DNA from: Brevibacillus gelatini
GTDB lineage: Bacteria > Bacillota > Bacilli > Brevibacillales > Brevibacillaceae
Direction of reading: 5' to 3'
Assembly (NCBI RefSeq): GCF_003710935.1
Contig: NZ_RHHS01000059.1
Span: 1 to 63,762, forward strand
Length of the DNA stretch: 63,762 nt
Part shown: positions 48,749 to 59,290 of the stretch, piece by piece
Position numbering within the stretch: position 1 is the first letter of the stretch
How the letters are laid out: each line of letters starts with the position of its first letter
Program-made: the position numbers and the translations under genes
The notes under the pieces: generated by a model
Seen by the model: only the letters and a program-made list of their open reading frames with translations
Databases searched by the model: none
Told to the model about the DNA's origin: nothing

Positions 48749-50215
48749 CTATTTTTCATTTGCAAGCACACGCTGGGCGCGCGCCAATACTTTGTCGCGA
48801 CCCAGCAAATACAGCGTCTCCGCCAAGTCGCGGCCGTGCGCTTGACCCGTTGTGCCGACACGCACCGGCATGAACAATGCTTTGCCTTTGTGGCCCGTTT
48901 CCTTTTGCACGTCCTTCAGCACCGCTTTGATGACATCCACATTATATGCATCCTGGGCTGACAGGTGTTTCACAAAAGAAGCGAGGACTTCGGCAAACTG
49001 CGGTTCTTTCAGTACCATTGTCGCTTCTTCATCGTACACCACTTCGTCCAGGAAGAAAAGAGCCGCCAATGGCACGATTTGCGCGCAGTAGGACATTTGC
49101 TCCTGATACAGCGCGACAATGCTTCTCACCCAATCCCGCTTCTCGTCAGACAGTGTCTCTTCGATAAAGCCTGCTTTTTGCAGGTGCGGAATACACATGT
49201 CGGTAATCAGATCGAGCGGCTGGCGCTTCAGGTAGTAGTTGTTCATCCAGTTCATTTTGGTCGCATCAAACACGGCCGGCGACTTGCTCACGCGCTCCAT
49301 GGAGAACAGCTTGACCAAATCGTCCATGAGGAAAATTTCTTCCTCGCCGCCTGGCGACCAGCCCAACAGAACGAGGAAGTTCACGATCGCTTCTGGCAGG
49401 AAGCCAAGCTCGCGGTATTGCTCGATGAATTGCAAAATGCTTTCATCGCGCTTGGACATTTTTTTGCCGTCCTGGTTGAGAATCAGTGCCAGGTGGGCAA
49501 ATTGAGGCGGTTCCCAGCCAAAAGCTTCGTAGATCATCAATTGACGCGGCGTGTTGGACAGATGTTCCTCACCGCGAATGACGTGGCTGATTTTCATCAG
49601 GTAGTCGTCGATCACAACGGCAAAGTTGTAAGTCGGGATTCCGTCCGGACGGCAGATGACAAAGTCGCCCATTTCGTTGGAGTTGAATGTCACCTGTCCG
49701 CGGATCAGGTCGTTGACGACGTATTCGCGGTTATCCGGCACAAGGAAGTGAATGGATGGCACGCGGCCTTCCGCTTCGTATTGCGCGCGCTGCTCTTCGG
49801 TCACATGGCGATGCTTCTCCAGAATACGTGGAGTCTCTCCACGCGCCAGCTGTTCTTCGCGCTCGGCATCCAGCTCTTCCTTGGTCGCGTAACAGTAGTA
49901 CGCCTTGCCTTCTGCAAGCAGTTGATCGATATATTTACGGTAAATGTCCAATCTCTCGGTTTGGCGGTATGGGCCGTAGGAGCCGCCCACATCGGTGCCT
50001 TCTTCCCATTGGACCCCGAGCCATCTCAGGTTTTTCATTTGCTCTTCATCGGCATTTTCCTTGTTGCGCGTTTGGTCGGTATCCTCGATCCGAACGATAA
50101 ATGTACCGCCGTGATGTTTGGCAAACAGATAGTTAAAAAGCGCTGTTCGCGCACCGCCGATGTGCAAGTGCCCCGTAGGACTCGGCGCATAACGCGTGCG
50201 GATTTCTTTCGCCAT
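48749..50215 (-). CDS. gltX: glutamyl-tRNA synthetase
   Basis: A 488-residue class I synthetase: [19 protein letters not shown] (HIGH motif) at the N terminus and [10 protein letters not shown] near residue 253. In organisms lacking GlnRS it also charges tRNA-Gln with Glu (non-discriminating); likely here but not shown. Start ATG at 50215 with AAGGA about 11 bases upstream; the frame reaching 50227 would abut that site. It follows ispF. Confidence 0.98.
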   Translation of the reverse strand: MAKEIRTRYAPSPTGHLHIGGARTALFNYLFAKHHGGTFIVRIEDTDQTRNKENADEEQMKNLRWLGVQWEEGTDVGGSYGPYRQTERLDIYRKYIDQLLAEGKAYYCYATKEELDAEREEQLARGETPRILEKHRHVTEEQRAQYEAEGRVPSIHFLVPDNREYVVNDLIRGQVTFNSNEMGDFVICRPDGIPTYNFAVVIDDYLMKISHVIRGEEHLSNTPRQLMIYEAFGWEPPQFAHLALILNQDGKKMSKRDESILQFIEQYRELGFLPEAIVNFLVLLGWSPGGEEEIFLMDDLVKLFSMERVSKSPAVFDATKMNWMNNYYLKRQPLDLITDMCIPHLQKAGFIEETLSDEKRDWVRSIVALYQEQMSYCAQIVPLAALFFLDEVVYDEEATMVLKEPQFAEVLASFVKHLSAQDAYNVDVIKAVLKDVQKETGHKGKALFMPVRVGTTGQAHGRDLAETLYLLGRDKVLARAQRVLANEK

Positions 50216-50297
50216 TTTTAGCACCATCCTTGTGAATGTAAAAGGCTATGATCCTTCATGAATACGTTTCTAAGGCTCTATGTTACACCTTGCCCCT

Positions 50298-50771
50298 TTA
50301 CTTGACAAGCAAGCAGACAGCCTGGGCCGCGATTCCTTCTCCCCTGCCCGTAAAACCGAGTTTTTCCGAAGTCGTCGCCTTCACGTTTACCTGTGAGGCG
50401 TCTTCTGCTTCCAGCACACGGGCAATGACTTCGCACATTTGCGGTATGTAAGGAGCCATTTTCGGCGCTTGCGCGATAATCGTCGCATCTACATTGCCCA
50501 AGCGATAGCCGCGCTCTTTTGCCAGCTTCCACACATGCTCAAGCAGCACCACGCTGTCAGCCCCCTTGAAGGCTGGGTCTGTATCCGGAAAGTGGCGGCC
50601 AATATCGCCCTCGCCAATCGCTCCGAGAATCGCGTCGCTGATGGCATGCAGCAGCACATCGGCATCAGAATGGCCCAAGAGGCCTTTTTCATACGGAATG
50701 GTGATTCCCCCGATAATGCACGGACGGCCTTCCACCAGTTGATGCACATCAAATCCTTGTCCAATACGCAT
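50298..50771 (-). CDS. ispF: 2-C-methyl-D-erythritol 2,4-cyclodiphosphate synthase
   Basis: A 157-residue trimeric enzyme of the MEP isoprenoid pathway. Metal ligands in [12 protein letters not shown] (Asp8, His10) and [19 protein letters not shown] (His42); [13 protein letters not shown] and [19 protein letters not shown] are family motifs. Starts 3 bases after ispD. Confidence 0.98.
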   Translation of the reverse strand: MRIGQGFDVHQLVEGRPCIIGGITIPYEKGLLGHSDADVLLHAISDAILGAIGEGDIGRHFPDTDPAFKGADSVVLLEHVWKLAKERGYRLGNVDATIIAQAPKMAPYIPQMCEVIARVLEAEDASQVNVKATTSEKLGFTGRGEGIAAQAVCLLVK

Positions 50772-50774
50772 GGA

Positions 50775-51461
50775 TTACTCTCCCCTTCGCTTGCGCATAA
50801 TTTCTTCGCCGAGCCACAAATCATCCGGCGTCGTAATCTTGATATTCTCATAGCTTCCCTGCATGACGGACACAGGATGCCCCAGCCATTCGACCAGCAT
50901 CGCATCATCCGTACCGAGCTTGCCCGCTTTTTGTGCTGCCTCATGCGCCTCTTGCAGCAATGACATACGAAAAGCTTGTGGGGTTTGAACCGCCCACAAG
51001 CTTTCCCGTGCCGGGGTAGCCTCCACAAGCCCTGTGGCCCCCACCACTTTTATCGTATCCTTGACAGGTACGGCCATGATTGTAGCCTGATCGCGACGCA
51101 CCTGCCGGATCATGTCGCTGATTTGCTGCTGTGTGACGAAAGGTCGGGCAGCATCGTGAACAAGCACGTAGGTACAGGATGAAGGAAGTGACGCCAGACC
51201 GTTTCTGACGCTGTCCTGCCGCTCGGCGCCGCCCAAGGTGACGGTTACTCGCAGCTTTTCCGCATCCATCAGGGCAAGCACGTCGGCGTAATCCGCTTCA
51301 CTCACGACCAGGACGATCTGGTCGATCTCCTGATGCGTAGCAAAAAGGCGAACGGTGTGAACCAAAATCGGCTCTCCTGCCAGCGGCAACCACAATTTGT
51401 TTCGTTGGCCGCCCATTCTTTTGCCGGAACCGGCAGCAACGATCACGACCCCTGTACTCAC
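50775..51461 (-). CDS. ispD: 2-C-methyl-D-erythritol 4-phosphate cytidylyltransferase
   Basis: A 228-residue nucleotidyltransferase of the MEP pathway. The CTP-binding loop VIVAAGSGKRMGGQRNKLWL is at the N terminus; VLVHDAARPFV, near residue 103, is diagnostic. The start is GTG at 51461 with AGAGGAAAG upstream. It follows yacL and is coupled to ispF. Confidence 0.97.
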   Translation of the reverse strand: MSTGVVIVAAGSGKRMGGQRNKLWLPLAGEPILVHTVRLFATHQEIDQIVLVVSEADYADVLALMDAEKLRVTVTLGGAERQDSVRNGLASLPSSCTYVLVHDAARPFVTQQQISDMIRQVRRDQATIMAVPVKDTIKVVGATGLVEATPARESLWAVQTPQAFRMSLLQEAHEAAQKAGKLGTDDAMLVEWLGHPVSVMQGSYENIKITTPDDLWLGEEIMRKRRGE

Positions 51462-51495
51462 GCTTTCTTTCCTCTCCCGTCTTCTGCTTCTCGCC

Positions 51496-52584
51496 TTACA
51501 GCGCTCTTTCCAGCAGCTTTGGCTTGGCGAAGATCATCCGTCCCGCCGAAGTTTGCAGCACGCTGGTGACCAATACGTCCACGTCGTTGCCGATGAATTC
51601 GCGTCCGCCTTCCACGACGATCATCGTGCCGTCGTCGAGATAGGCAACGCCCTGACCGTGCTCTTTGCCGTCTTTGATGACCTGCACGTTCATTTCTTCC
51701 CCTGGCAGCACGACCGGTTTCACGGCGTTGGCCAGATCGTTGATATTCAAAACTGCCACGCCTTGCAGCTCGCATACTTTGTTCAGGTTGAAGTCGTTGG
51801 TGACGACTTTTCCGTTCATGACCTTCGCCAGCTTAATCAGCTTGCTGTCCACTTCGGATACTTCTTCAAAGTCGCCTTCCCAAATCTGTACCTTGACCTT
51901 CATTTCCTTCTGAATCTTGTTGAGGATGTCCAGACCACGGCGGCCGCGGTTGCGCTTCAGCACATCCGAAGAATCCGCGATGTGTTGCAGCTCCTCCAGG
52001 ACAAAGCCCGGAATGACCAGCACGCCCTCCAAAAAGCCCGTGCGACAAATATCGGCAATACGTCCGTCAATGATGACGCTCGTATCCAAAATCTTGTGCT
52101 CGACATTGGTCGCTGCAGCAGCCTGTTCCTTTTTCTTATCCTTGCGTCCAATAGAGAAAACCGACATAATCTCGTCCCGCTTGCGAAACCCTACCTGAAA
52201 GCCCAGATAGCCGAGCAACCCGGAAACAACCAGCGGCAACAGATCACCTATAAGCGGAACCGGAATCTTGCTGATGGGCAGGAATAATAAAAAGGCAACA
52301 ATAAGACCACTAATCAACCCCATCGCTCCGAACATCACGTCAACAATCGGCATTTTGACGAGCGTCTCTTCTCCCCAGCGAACCACCTTCAACACATAGT
52401 CCAAAAGCCAATTGGCCAAAAAGAAGAACAGAATGGCACCAAGTACCGCCCCAATATATTGCGCTCCGGCAACTACGCCAAAATTCAACAGCGGGTTGAG
52501 CAGCGAAAACAGCTCTGTACCGTATTGGTACCCCAAGCCACCGCCAACCAAGACAAAAAAGATTTTTCCTATGCGGCGTACCAT
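51496..52584 (-). CDS. yacL: PIN/TRAM-domain membrane protein YacL
   Basis: A 362-residue protein: four N-terminal membrane segments ([18 protein letters not shown] first), a PIN nuclease-like domain ([17 protein letters not shown] near 168, with further acidic residues at [11 protein letters not shown]) and a C-terminal TRAM domain ([17 protein letters not shown]). Function not settled; an RNA-directed role at the membrane is inferred from the domains. Start ATG at 52584, because AAAAGGAGGTGAAGGC precedes it exactly; the longer frame to 52680 runs across that site. First gene of yacL-ispD-ispF. Confidence 0.95.
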   Translation of the reverse strand: MVRRIGKIFFVLVGGGLGYQYGTELFSLLNPLLNFGVVAGAQYIGAVLGAILFFFLANWLLDYVLKVVRWGEETLVKMPIVDVMFGAMGLISGLIVAFLLFLPISKIPVPLIGDLLPLVVSGLLGYLGFQVGFRKRDEIMSVFSIGRKDKKKEQAAAATNVEHKILDTSVIIDGRIADICRTGFLEGVLVIPGFVLEELQHIADSSDVLKRNRGRRGLDILNKIQKEMKVKVQIWEGDFEEVSEVDSKLIKLAKVMNGKVVTNDFNLNKVCELQGVAVLNINDLANAVKPVVLPGEEMNVQVIKDGKEHGQGVAYLDDGTMIVVEGGREFIGNDVDVLVTSVLQTSAGRMIFAKPKLLERAL

Positions 52585-52678
52585 GCCTTCACCTCCTTTT
52601 ATTAATATAGACAGAAGCCTATGAGTAAAACCCTGTTTCTTTCCAAATAGCGAAATTGCTTCATTCTCGCTTTCCCTC

Positions 52679-52708
52679 ACTATAGCAAAAAAGATTTTAC
52701 CATGTCAA
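52679..52708 (-). promoter_or_regulatory. promoter of yacL-ispD-ispF
   Basis: Minus strand: consensus TTGACA (52703-52708), 18 bases, TATAGT (52679-52684) with an extended TGC just upstream. About 95 bases before the yacL start. Confidence 0.75.
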
Positions 52709-52778
52709 ATAGCCAAAAATTTTAACATAGTTGTCATTTTCCCGTCAACATCAAACACCTGTTTCCTTCCCGGGCAAA

Positions 52779-52808
52779 TTGACAGCGGCCAGACTCCCTT
52801 CTTATAAT
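52779..52808 (+). promoter_or_regulatory. near-consensus promoter of the 131-aa gene
   Basis: Consensus TTGACA (52779-52784), 18 bases and consensus TATAAT (52803-52808), 62 bases before the start codon at 52871. Divergent from the yacL promoter 70 bases away. Confidence 0.85.
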
Positions 52809-52870
52809 GGCAGTAACACATGAGCGAAAATTGTGACGATATGAACAGCTTAAAGCAGAGGTGAACCGAT

Positions 52871-53266
52871 ATGGACAACCGAAATGTAGACGACTTTCAA
52901 GCGCAAGTATCCGAGCTTTTGATCCGACATCGAAGCGTACTGGACGTCATGTCCAAAGTTCAGGAAACGGCGTCTCGCATCAATCGCTCCCTGACAAAAG
53001 CCATCACCGAATGCGGCTGTGTAGAAGTGGTAGCCAAAAAACAAAGCTACGACGCAAGCAAAAGCCTGGAGGAAAACAAGGCTCATCTGGACACTCACTT
53101 TAAAGGCCCACTATGCGAACATTGTCGCGACGTAGTCACAGCAGAACTTGGCAAGAACCTTTTTTACCTGACTGCCTTGTGCAACATTACGGACATCAAG
53201 CTGGCGGACGTCTTGGAAAAAGAATCGGCCCGGCTGAATACGCTCGGTGTGTTCAACCTCTCTTAA
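52871..53266 (+). CDS. conserved small Cys-rich protein, MazG-like C-terminal half
   Basis: A 131-residue, probably all-helical soluble protein. Five cysteines: C48-x-C50 (TECGC), C82-x-x-C85 (CEHC) and C104, suggesting metal or redox function. I recall similar proteins in Bacillaceae and Paenibacillaceae filed as DUF1573, but am not sure of that label. The C-terminal half AELGKNLFYLTALCNITDI followed by DVLEKESARLNTLG resembles the last helices of MazG-type NTP pyrophosphatases, but the catalytic Asp of ELGD is Lys. ATG at 52871 follows AGAGGTG. It is on the plus strand, with a near-consensus promoter and a terminator shared with pssA. Function unknown. Confidence 0.8.
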   Translation: MDNRNVDDFQAQVSELLIRHRSVLDVMSKVQETASRINRSLTKAITECGCVEVVAKKQSYDASKSLEENKAHLDTHFKGPLCEHCRDVVTAELGKNLFYLTALCNITDIKLADVLEKESARLNTLGVFNLS

Positions 53267-53314
53267 CCCCTCACTCGTATTACGAATGAACCCTCCAAAA
53301 AGTTGCATGCAAAA

Positions 53315-53349
53315 GCAAAAAACCCGCAAATCGAAACGCGGGTTTTTTC
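53315..53349. terminator. bidirectional terminator, 131-aa gene/pssA
   Basis: AAAAAACCCGC and GCGGGTTTTTT form a perfect stem with a 10-base loop between convergent genes; A and T tails serve both strands. Confidence 0.9.
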
Positions 53350-53359
53350 GTTGCCTGGC

Positions 53360-54088
53360 TTATTCAAATGGCACAGATTCTTCTTCCTTGTTTTTTCGCT
53401 TGCGTAATTTTTTGACGAGAAAGTCAACGTTTTTTTTTATTCCATACAAGGCATAGAAGGCAAGCGGCAGGAAAACAATTTTGGGAAACTGCTGCGGATA
53501 CTTGATCGCCACCACGACAACAATTGCGATAATGATCGGCGTAATCCAGTAGGCCGATTTGGGAATCCCGACCTTTTTAAAGTTCGGATACTTGACCTTC
53601 GACACCATGAGGAAAGCGAGAAGCAGCATGCTGACCGCAAGCAGTACCGGATTGAAAACCTGATGATACAAGGCCAGCGTCGCCAGCACACCACCGGCGG
53701 CTGTGATCGGCAGCCCGATGAAATACCCCGGAACGCCGGCCTGAACGTTGAATCGGGCCAGACGGAGCGCGCCGCAGATCGGGAAAATGGCGGTAACGAG
53801 AATTCCCAGCAAATCAAAGTGCTGCAGGACAACAACATACATAATGAAAGCCGGAGCTATCCCAAACGTAATGACGTCAGAAAGCGAGTCAAGTTCCTTA
53901 CCAAATTCGCTTTGCGCATTCAGCATCCGAGCGACGCGTCCGTCCAGCCCGTCTGCCAGCATGCCGATGATGACCGTAATTGCCGCGTAATCGACGTAAT
54001 GATCGCCTCGAAACGCAAGGATGATTGCCAAGACTCCCAGAAACAAGTTGCTTACGGTTAGCATGTTCGGCAACGATTTCACGAACAT
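53360..54088 (-). CDS. pssA: CDP-diacylglycerol-serine O-phosphatidyltransferase
   Basis: A 242-residue membrane enzyme making phosphatidylserine, the precursor of phosphatidylethanolamine. The CDP-alcohol phosphotransferase motif DGLDGRVARMLNAQSEFG with D-x3-D (KELDSLSD) is complete near residues 46-71. About seven membrane segments, basic tail (LRKRKNKEEE). ATG at 54088 follows AGGAGGTAG. In B. subtilis pssA lies elsewhere, so its place after disA is a local rearrangement. Confidence 0.95.
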   Translation of the reverse strand: MFVKSLPNMLTVSNLFLGVLAIILAFRGDHYVDYAAITVIIGMLADGLDGRVARMLNAQSEFGKELDSLSDVITFGIAPAFIMYVVVLQHFDLLGILVTAIFPICGALRLARFNVQAGVPGYFIGLPITAAGGVLATLALYHQVFNPVLLAVSMLLLAFLMVSKVKYPNFKKVGIPKSAYWITPIIIAIVVVVAIKYPQQFPKIVFLPLAFYALYGIKKNVDFLVKKLRKRKNKEEESVPFE

Positions 54089-54205
54089 AGACTACCTCCT
54101 GATTTCTTTTGCAGAGGAGACGGTGTATCCTGTCAAGCTTGCTGTTGCTTTCAAGTCCCCTGGGCAAATGTTGAATAACAAATAATGCCTTTATCCTATT
54201 CTACC

Positions 54206-55282
54206 TCAAATGTGCCTGTCAATGAACACTTGTTCCTGAATCCGTTTCAGGCCCTCCTTGATCGCCCGTGCCCGCACCTCGCCGATCCCTTCCACCTCGT
54301 CTAGTTCCTGAATGGTCGCCATCATAATTCTCGGCAAATAATGAAAATGCGCAACCAGATTGGTGATGATGGACAGCGGCAAGCGGGGAATTTTGTACAA
54401 AATCCGGTACCCCCGCGGCGACACCGCCTCTTCCAGCATGCCGGCACTTGCGGAAAACCCGAGAACACGCAGGAAAGACCCGAGCTCCAGCACTTCCTCC
54501 GAGCTTAGCTTTTTCATATCGCGCAGTACCACCTCTGGAGAATGCGCCGCGTCTTTGGTGTAGTCGCGAATGAGCATGTGTGCTTCTTCCTCAATATTCG
54601 AGACAAGCTCCTCCAACTGCATGCTGACGAGCCTGCCTTCTGTCCCCAGTTCACATATGTACTTGGCAATTTCCGTCTTGATCCGCAGTACCATCTCAAT
54701 CCGCTGCAAGACAGATGCGACTTCATGCAAAGTGACCAGCTCTTCGAATTCAAGTGCGCCGAGATTGGTCAAGGTCTGGTCCAGCACCGCCTTGTATTTT
54801 TCCAGGGTGGAGACAGCCTGGTTGGCCTTGGCGAGAATGACGCTAATATCGTTCAGCACATAGCGAAAATTTCCTTGGTACAAGGTAATGACATTGCGCC
54901 GCTGGGATATGGCGATGACCAGGTAGTTCGTATGGATCGCCGTCCGTTGTGCAGTCCGGTGACGAGTACCTGTTTCGCTGGTGTGAATGGAAGCGGGAGG
55001 AAACAGTTGGGTATTGGCGTACAGGATTCGTTTGGCATCTTCACTTACTATAATCGCCCCATCCATCTTCGCCAATTCATACAAATGTGCAGGAGAAAAA
55101 TCGCAATTGATCGAAAAGCCGCCATCGACGATTTGCTTCATTTCCGGTCCGTAGCCGACGACGATCAGTCCGCCTGTTTTTGCGCGCAGAACATTTTCGA
55201 GTCCTTCGCGAAGCTGCGTCCCCGGCGCGACCAAACGAAGCACATCGCCAAACTGCGGAGTTCTTTTTGGGTTCTCCTGCAT
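54206..55282 (-). CDS. disA: diadenylate cyclase DisA, DNA integrity scanner
   Basis: A 358-residue protein that makes c-di-AMP and tracks DNA lesions, delaying sporulation when DNA is damaged. The DAC domain has the DGA motif (KMDGAIIV, about 73-76) and the GTRHRTAQR motif (about 105-112). A central helical linker and C-terminal helix-hairpin-helix DNA-binding domain ([20 protein letters not shown]) follow. Starts 9 bases after radA, as in B. subtilis. Confidence 0.98.
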   Translation of the reverse strand: MQENPKRTPQFGDVLRLVAPGTQLREGLENVLRAKTGGLIVVGYGPEMKQIVDGGFSINCDFSPAHLYELAKMDGAIIVSEDAKRILYANTQLFPPASIHTSETGTRHRTAQRTAIHTNYLVIAISQRRNVITLYQGNFRYVLNDISVILAKANQAVSTLEKYKAVLDQTLTNLGALEFEELVTLHEVASVLQRIEMVLRIKTEIAKYICELGTEGRLVSMQLEELVSNIEEEAHMLIRDYTKDAAHSPEVVLRDMKKLSSEEVLELGSFLRVLGFSASAGMLEEAVSPRGYRILYKIPRLPLSIITNLVAHFHYLPRIMMATIQELDEVEGIGEVRARAIKEGLKRIQEQVFIDRHI

Positions 55283-55291
55283 AGCCCGCCC

Positions 55292-56662
55292 CTACCTCCT
55301 TATCACCTCGTTCAATGCATCCGCGATATTGCCGACGCCGATCACTTGCATATCACCAGGCACATCCAGGCCGCGTATGTTTTTCTCCGGTATAATCACG
55401 CGTTTAAAGCCGAGCTTGTGCGCTTCCCGCACGCGCTGTTCAATCCGCGATACGCCTCGCACCTCTCCGGTCAGGCCGATCTCCCCGATCACGACGTCAT
55501 GCGGATTGGTGGGATGGTCGCGGAAGCTGCTGGCGATGCTGACGGCTATCGCCAAATCGACAGCAGGCTCATCCAGGCGGACGCCCCCAGCCACGTTGAC
55601 ATACGCGTCCTGGTTTTGCAGCATCATCCCCATGCGCTTTTCCAAAACGGCCATAATCATTGCCACACGCTGGTGATCGACGCCTGTCGCCATTCTCCGC
55701 GGAGTGACGAAGCTGGTCGGTGCCACGAGTGCCTGAAGCTCAACCAGGACGGGACGGGTGCCTTCCATGCTGGCTACGACGGTGGAGCCTGCCACACCGA
55801 AGGGACGCTCAGCCAAAAAAATCTCAGAAGGGTTGGCAACCTCTTCCAGTCCGCGATCTTTCATCTCGAAAATACCGATCTCGTTTGTCGAGCCGAAACG
55901 ATTTTTGACAGCGCGCAAAATGCGGAACGTGTTGTGACGCTCCCCTTCAAAATAGAGAACGGCGTCCACCATATGTTCAAGCATACGGGGTCCCGCGATT
56001 GAGCCTTCTTTGGTCACGTGGCCGACAATAAATGTAGCGATTCCTTTCCCCTTGGCAATCCGCATCAATTGGGCTGTCGCCTCGCGCACCTGCGCCACAC
56101 TTCCGGCCGCGGACTGCACAGCGGGATGGAACACGGTTTGGATCGAGTCGATAATCAAAACATGAGGGTCTACTTGATTAATATGCTGCTCGATCAATTC
56201 CAAATCATTTTCTGCCAACACAAACATCGGGGGCGTCTGCATGTGCAGCCGGTCTGCGCGCAGCTTGATCTGCTTTGCGGACTCCTCCCCGGATACGTAC
56301 AGCACTTTGGCCCCTTGATGAGCCAGTGCAAAAGAGGTCTGCAGCAGCAGCGTAGACTTGCCGATGCCCGGATCGCCGCCGACCAGGATGAGCGAACCCG
56401 GAACAAGCCCTCCCCCGAGCACACGGTTCAATTCACCGATGGTGGTGTCCATGCGCGGCTCTTCTTCGCTGGCTACCTGCGTCAAAGGGATAGCCGACTG
56501 GCGCGTACCGCCGCCAAGCCCTTCGTGACGGTGTGCCGCCTTGATTGCCACTTCTTCCACCAATGTATTCCAGCTGTTGCAGCCTGGGCATTTTCCCATC
56601 CATTTTGGCGATTCATAGCCACATTCTTGACACGCGTATTTCGTTTTATACTTTGCCATCAT
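55292..56662 (-). CDS. radA: DNA repair protein RadA (Sms)
   Basis: A 456-residue RecA-like helicase for branch migration. N-terminal C4 zinc motif ([18 protein letters not shown], residues 10-27), Walker [11 protein letters not shown] near 95, the RadA motif KNRFGSTNE near 256 and a Lon-like C-terminal domain ([13 protein letters not shown]). Start ATG at 56662 or the adjacent ATG at 56659. It follows the clpC terminator; a TATGATAAAA stretch near 56693-56702 may be its -10, but no -35 is clear. Confidence 0.97.
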   Translation of the reverse strand: MMAKYKTKYACQECGYESPKWMGKCPGCNSWNTLVEEVAIKAAHRHEGLGGGTRQSAIPLTQVASEEEPRMDTTIGELNRVLGGGLVPGSLILVGGDPGIGKSTLLLQTSFALAHQGAKVLYVSGEESAKQIKLRADRLHMQTPPMFVLAENDLELIEQHINQVDPHVLIIDSIQTVFHPAVQSAAGSVAQVREATAQLMRIAKGKGIATFIVGHVTKEGSIAGPRMLEHMVDAVLYFEGERHNTFRILRAVKNRFGSTNEIGIFEMKDRGLEEVANPSEIFLAERPFGVAGSTVVASMEGTRPVLVELQALVAPTSFVTPRRMATGVDHQRVAMIMAVLEKRMGMMLQNQDAYVNVAGGVRLDEPAVDLAIAVSIASSFRDHPTNPHDVVIGEIGLTGEVRGVSRIEQRVREAHKLGFKRVIIPEKNIRGLDVPGDMQVIGVGNIADALNEVIRR

Positions 56663-56713
56663 CGCACCCTCGCTTGGATTTTCTTCTCTACTTTTATCAT
56701 AGTTGTACGGCCA

Positions 56714-56750
56714 AAAAAAGAATACCTCCCAAAACAGGAGGCATTCTTCA
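56714..56750 (-). terminator. terminator of ctsR-mcsA-mcsB-clpC
   Basis: Minus-strand hairpin GAATGCCTCC/GGGAGGTATTC with TGTTTT loop and a run of seven T, about 18 bases past the clpC stop. Confidence 0.88.
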
Positions 56751-56767
56751 CGCTGCTTTCGCCCAGC

Positions 56768-59218
56768 TTACGATGTTGTTTTTTCCAGTCGTTTGACGAC
56801 CAGCTTGCCATCTTCGGCTTCGATGTTGACCGTATCGCCTTTGCTGATGGTGCCTTTGAGCAGTTCTTCCGACAATTTGTCTTCGATGTGGCGCTGAATC
56901 GCACGACGCAGTGGGCGCGCCCCGTACGCCGGATCGAATCCTTCTTTTGCCAGCAGCTTTTTGGCATCTTCCGTCAAGTAGAAGTCAATGTTTTGTTCTC
57001 TCAAACGCTTACGCAGTTCGTCGGTCATCAGCGATACGATTTGCTCGATGTGCTCCTGCTCCAGGGAGTGGAACACGATGACTTCGTCGATGCGGTTCAG
57101 GAATTCCGGACGGAAGCTCTTTTTCAGCTCATCCATGACTTTGTCCTTCATATCCTGATATTTTTTCTCGGTATCGTTGGTGGTGAACCCGAGTGTCGTG
57201 TTTTTCTTAATCATGCTGGCCCCGACGTTGGAGGTCATGATGACGACGGTGTTGCGGAAGTCTACCGTCCGGCCCTTGGAGTCGGTCAAACGTCCGTCAT
57301 CGAGAACCTGCAGCAAAATGTTGAACACATCCGGGTGCGCCTTCTCGATCTCATCCAGCAGGATAACGGAGTACGGCTTGCGGCGCACTTTTTCCGTCAA
57401 CTGGCCGCCTTCGTCAAAGCCGACATACCCTGGAGGAGCGCCTACCAGACGGGCTGTCGAGTGTTTCTCCATGTACTCGGACATGTCGACGCGGATCATG
57501 GCGTCCTCGTCTCCAAACAGCGTCTCTGCCACGGCACGAGCCAGTTCGGTTTTCCCTACACCTGTCGGGCCGAGGAAAATAAACGAGCCGATTGGGCGTT
57601 TCGGGTCTTTCAGACCGGCACGGGCACGGCGGATTGCACGGGCAATCGATTTGACTGCTTCGTCCTGGCCGATGACGCGATCATGCAAAATCTCTTCCAT
57701 TTTCAAAAGACGCTCTGTTTCCTCTTCCTTCAGCTTCAGGACCGGGATTCCCGTCCAGCTGGCGACGACCGTAGCGATGTCCTCTGGCGTCACTTCCATG
57801 TTCAACTTGCCTTGGCGCTCTTTCCAGTCTTTCTTCGTTTTGTCCAGTTCTTCGCGAAGCTTTTGCTCCTGATCGCGCAGTGCTGCTGCCTCTTCAAACT
57901 CCTGCGATTGCACGGCAGCGTCTTTTTCCTTGCGCACCTCTTCCAGACGTCCTTCCAGCTCCTTGAGGTTAGGTGGAACGGTGAAGGACTGCAAACGCAC
58001 CTTGGACGCCGCCTCGTCCACGAGGTCGATCGCCTTGTCCGGCAGGAAACGATCGGTAATGTAACGGTCAGACAGCTTCACTGCCTGCTCGATGGCTGCA
58101 TCGGTAATTTTTACGCGGTGATGCGCTTCGTAACGGTCACGCAAGCCATGCAGGATGCGGATCGCGTCCTCTGCCGTCGGCTCATCCACCTGAATCGGTT
58201 GGAAACGGCGCTCCAGGGCAGCGTCCTTTTCGATGTATTTGCGGTACTCATCGAGGGTGGTTGCCCCTACGCACTGCAGTTCGCCACGAGCGAGAGCCGG
58301 CTTGAGGATGTTGGAGGCGTCAATCGCGCCTTCCGCACCGCCTGCACCGATCAAGGTATGCAACTCGTCGATGAACAGGATGATGTTGCCTGCCTGACGG
58401 ATTTCATCCATGATTTTTTTCAGGCGGTCTTCGAACTCACCGCGATATTTGGTGCCCGCCACGACGGTTCCCATGTCGAGTGTCATGACGCGCTTGTCAC
58501 GCAGCGTCTCCGGAATTTCGTTGTTCACGATTTTTTGCGCGAGACCTTCTGCGATGGCTGTTTTCCCTACACCAGGCTCCCCGATCAATACCGGATTGTT
58601 TTTGGTGCGGCGGCTCAGCACTTGGATCACGCGCTCGATTTCTTTTTGACGGCCGATCACAGGGTCCAGTCCGCCATCGCGTGCGATTGCAGTCAGATCG
58701 CGAGCCAAACCGTCCAGTGTCGGCGTATTTGCTGCCGGATTGCCGCCGGAAGGCTGATGCGACGCCATCATTTCCGAGCTGCCCAACAGTTGCAGCACTT
58801 GCTGGCGCGCCTTGTTCAAGCTGACGCCGAGATTGTTCATGATTCTCGCGGCAATGCCTTCGCCTTCGCGGATCAGACCGAGCAGGATGTGCTCTGTGCC
58901 CACATAGGTGTGACCCAGTTTGCGTGCTTCGTCCATGGACAGTTCGATCACTTTTTTGGCGCGAGGTGTATAGTTGGGTGTGTAATTACTGCCGGACTGC
59001 TCTGTTCCGCGTCCGATCAACGACTCTACTTCGCTCTGGATTTTGTCGAGGCCAAGTCCGAGCGATTGCAAAGCCTTGGCAGCAATCCCGTCACCTTCCC
59101 GAATCAATCCCAGCAGCACATGCTCCGTCCCGATATCTTTGTGACCGAGACGCACCGCCTCTTCCAAGGCAAGCGCGAGTACCTTTTGTGCTCGTTCTGT
59201 AAAACGTCCAAACATCAT
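56768..59218 (-). CDS. clpC: ATP-dependent Clp protease ATPase subunit ClpC
   Basis: An 816-residue Hsp100 unfoldase working with ClpP. Two N-terminal Clp repeats ([38 protein letters not shown]), first ATPase with [13 protein letters not shown] near 206, a UVR-like coiled middle domain ([20 protein letters not shown]) that binds McsB/MecA adaptors, and second ATPase [13 protein letters not shown] near 546. Start ATG at 59218 after GGAGGTGTGCG. Last gene of the CtsR operon. Confidence 0.99.
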   Translation of the reverse strand: MMFGRFTERAQKVLALALEEAVRLGHKDIGTEHVLLGLIREGDGIAAKALQSLGLGLDKIQSEVESLIGRGTEQSGSNYTPNYTPRAKKVIELSMDEARKLGHTYVGTEHILLGLIREGEGIAARIMNNLGVSLNKARQQVLQLLGSSEMMASHQPSGGNPAANTPTLDGLARDLTAIARDGGLDPVIGRQKEIERVIQVLSRRTKNNPVLIGEPGVGKTAIAEGLAQKIVNNEIPETLRDKRVMTLDMGTVVAGTKYRGEFEDRLKKIMDEIRQAGNIILFIDELHTLIGAGGAEGAIDASNILKPALARGELQCVGATTLDEYRKYIEKDAALERRFQPIQVDEPTAEDAIRILHGLRDRYEAHHRVKITDAAIEQAVKLSDRYITDRFLPDKAIDLVDEAASKVRLQSFTVPPNLKELEGRLEEVRKEKDAAVQSQEFEEAAALRDQEQKLREELDKTKKDWKERQGKLNMEVTPEDIATVVASWTGIPVLKLKEEETERLLKMEEILHDRVIGQDEAVKSIARAIRRARAGLKDPKRPIGSFIFLGPTGVGKTELARAVAETLFGDEDAMIRVDMSEYMEKHSTARLVGAPPGYVGFDEGGQLTEKVRRKPYSVILLDEIEKAHPDVFNILLQVLDDGRLTDSKGRTVDFRNTVVIMTSNVGASMIKKNTTLGFTTNDTEKKYQDMKDKVMDELKKSFRPEFLNRIDEVIVFHSLEQEHIEQIVSLMTDELRKRLREQNIDFYLTEDAKKLLAKEGFDPAYGARPLRRAIQRHIEDKLSEELLKGTISKGDTVNIEAEDGKLVVKRLEKTTS

Positions 59219-59290
59219 ATCGCACACCTCCGTATAACCCGTAATTTTCTCTATATGTTCACTTCAGTTGATACCTTATGTTCTGGTCAA

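Noticed and set aside
48570..48873. Plus-strand frames of 91 and 96 codons in the gltX-cysE gap.
   Set aside because: They lie on the antisense strand of the T-box leader, which explains the sequence fully.
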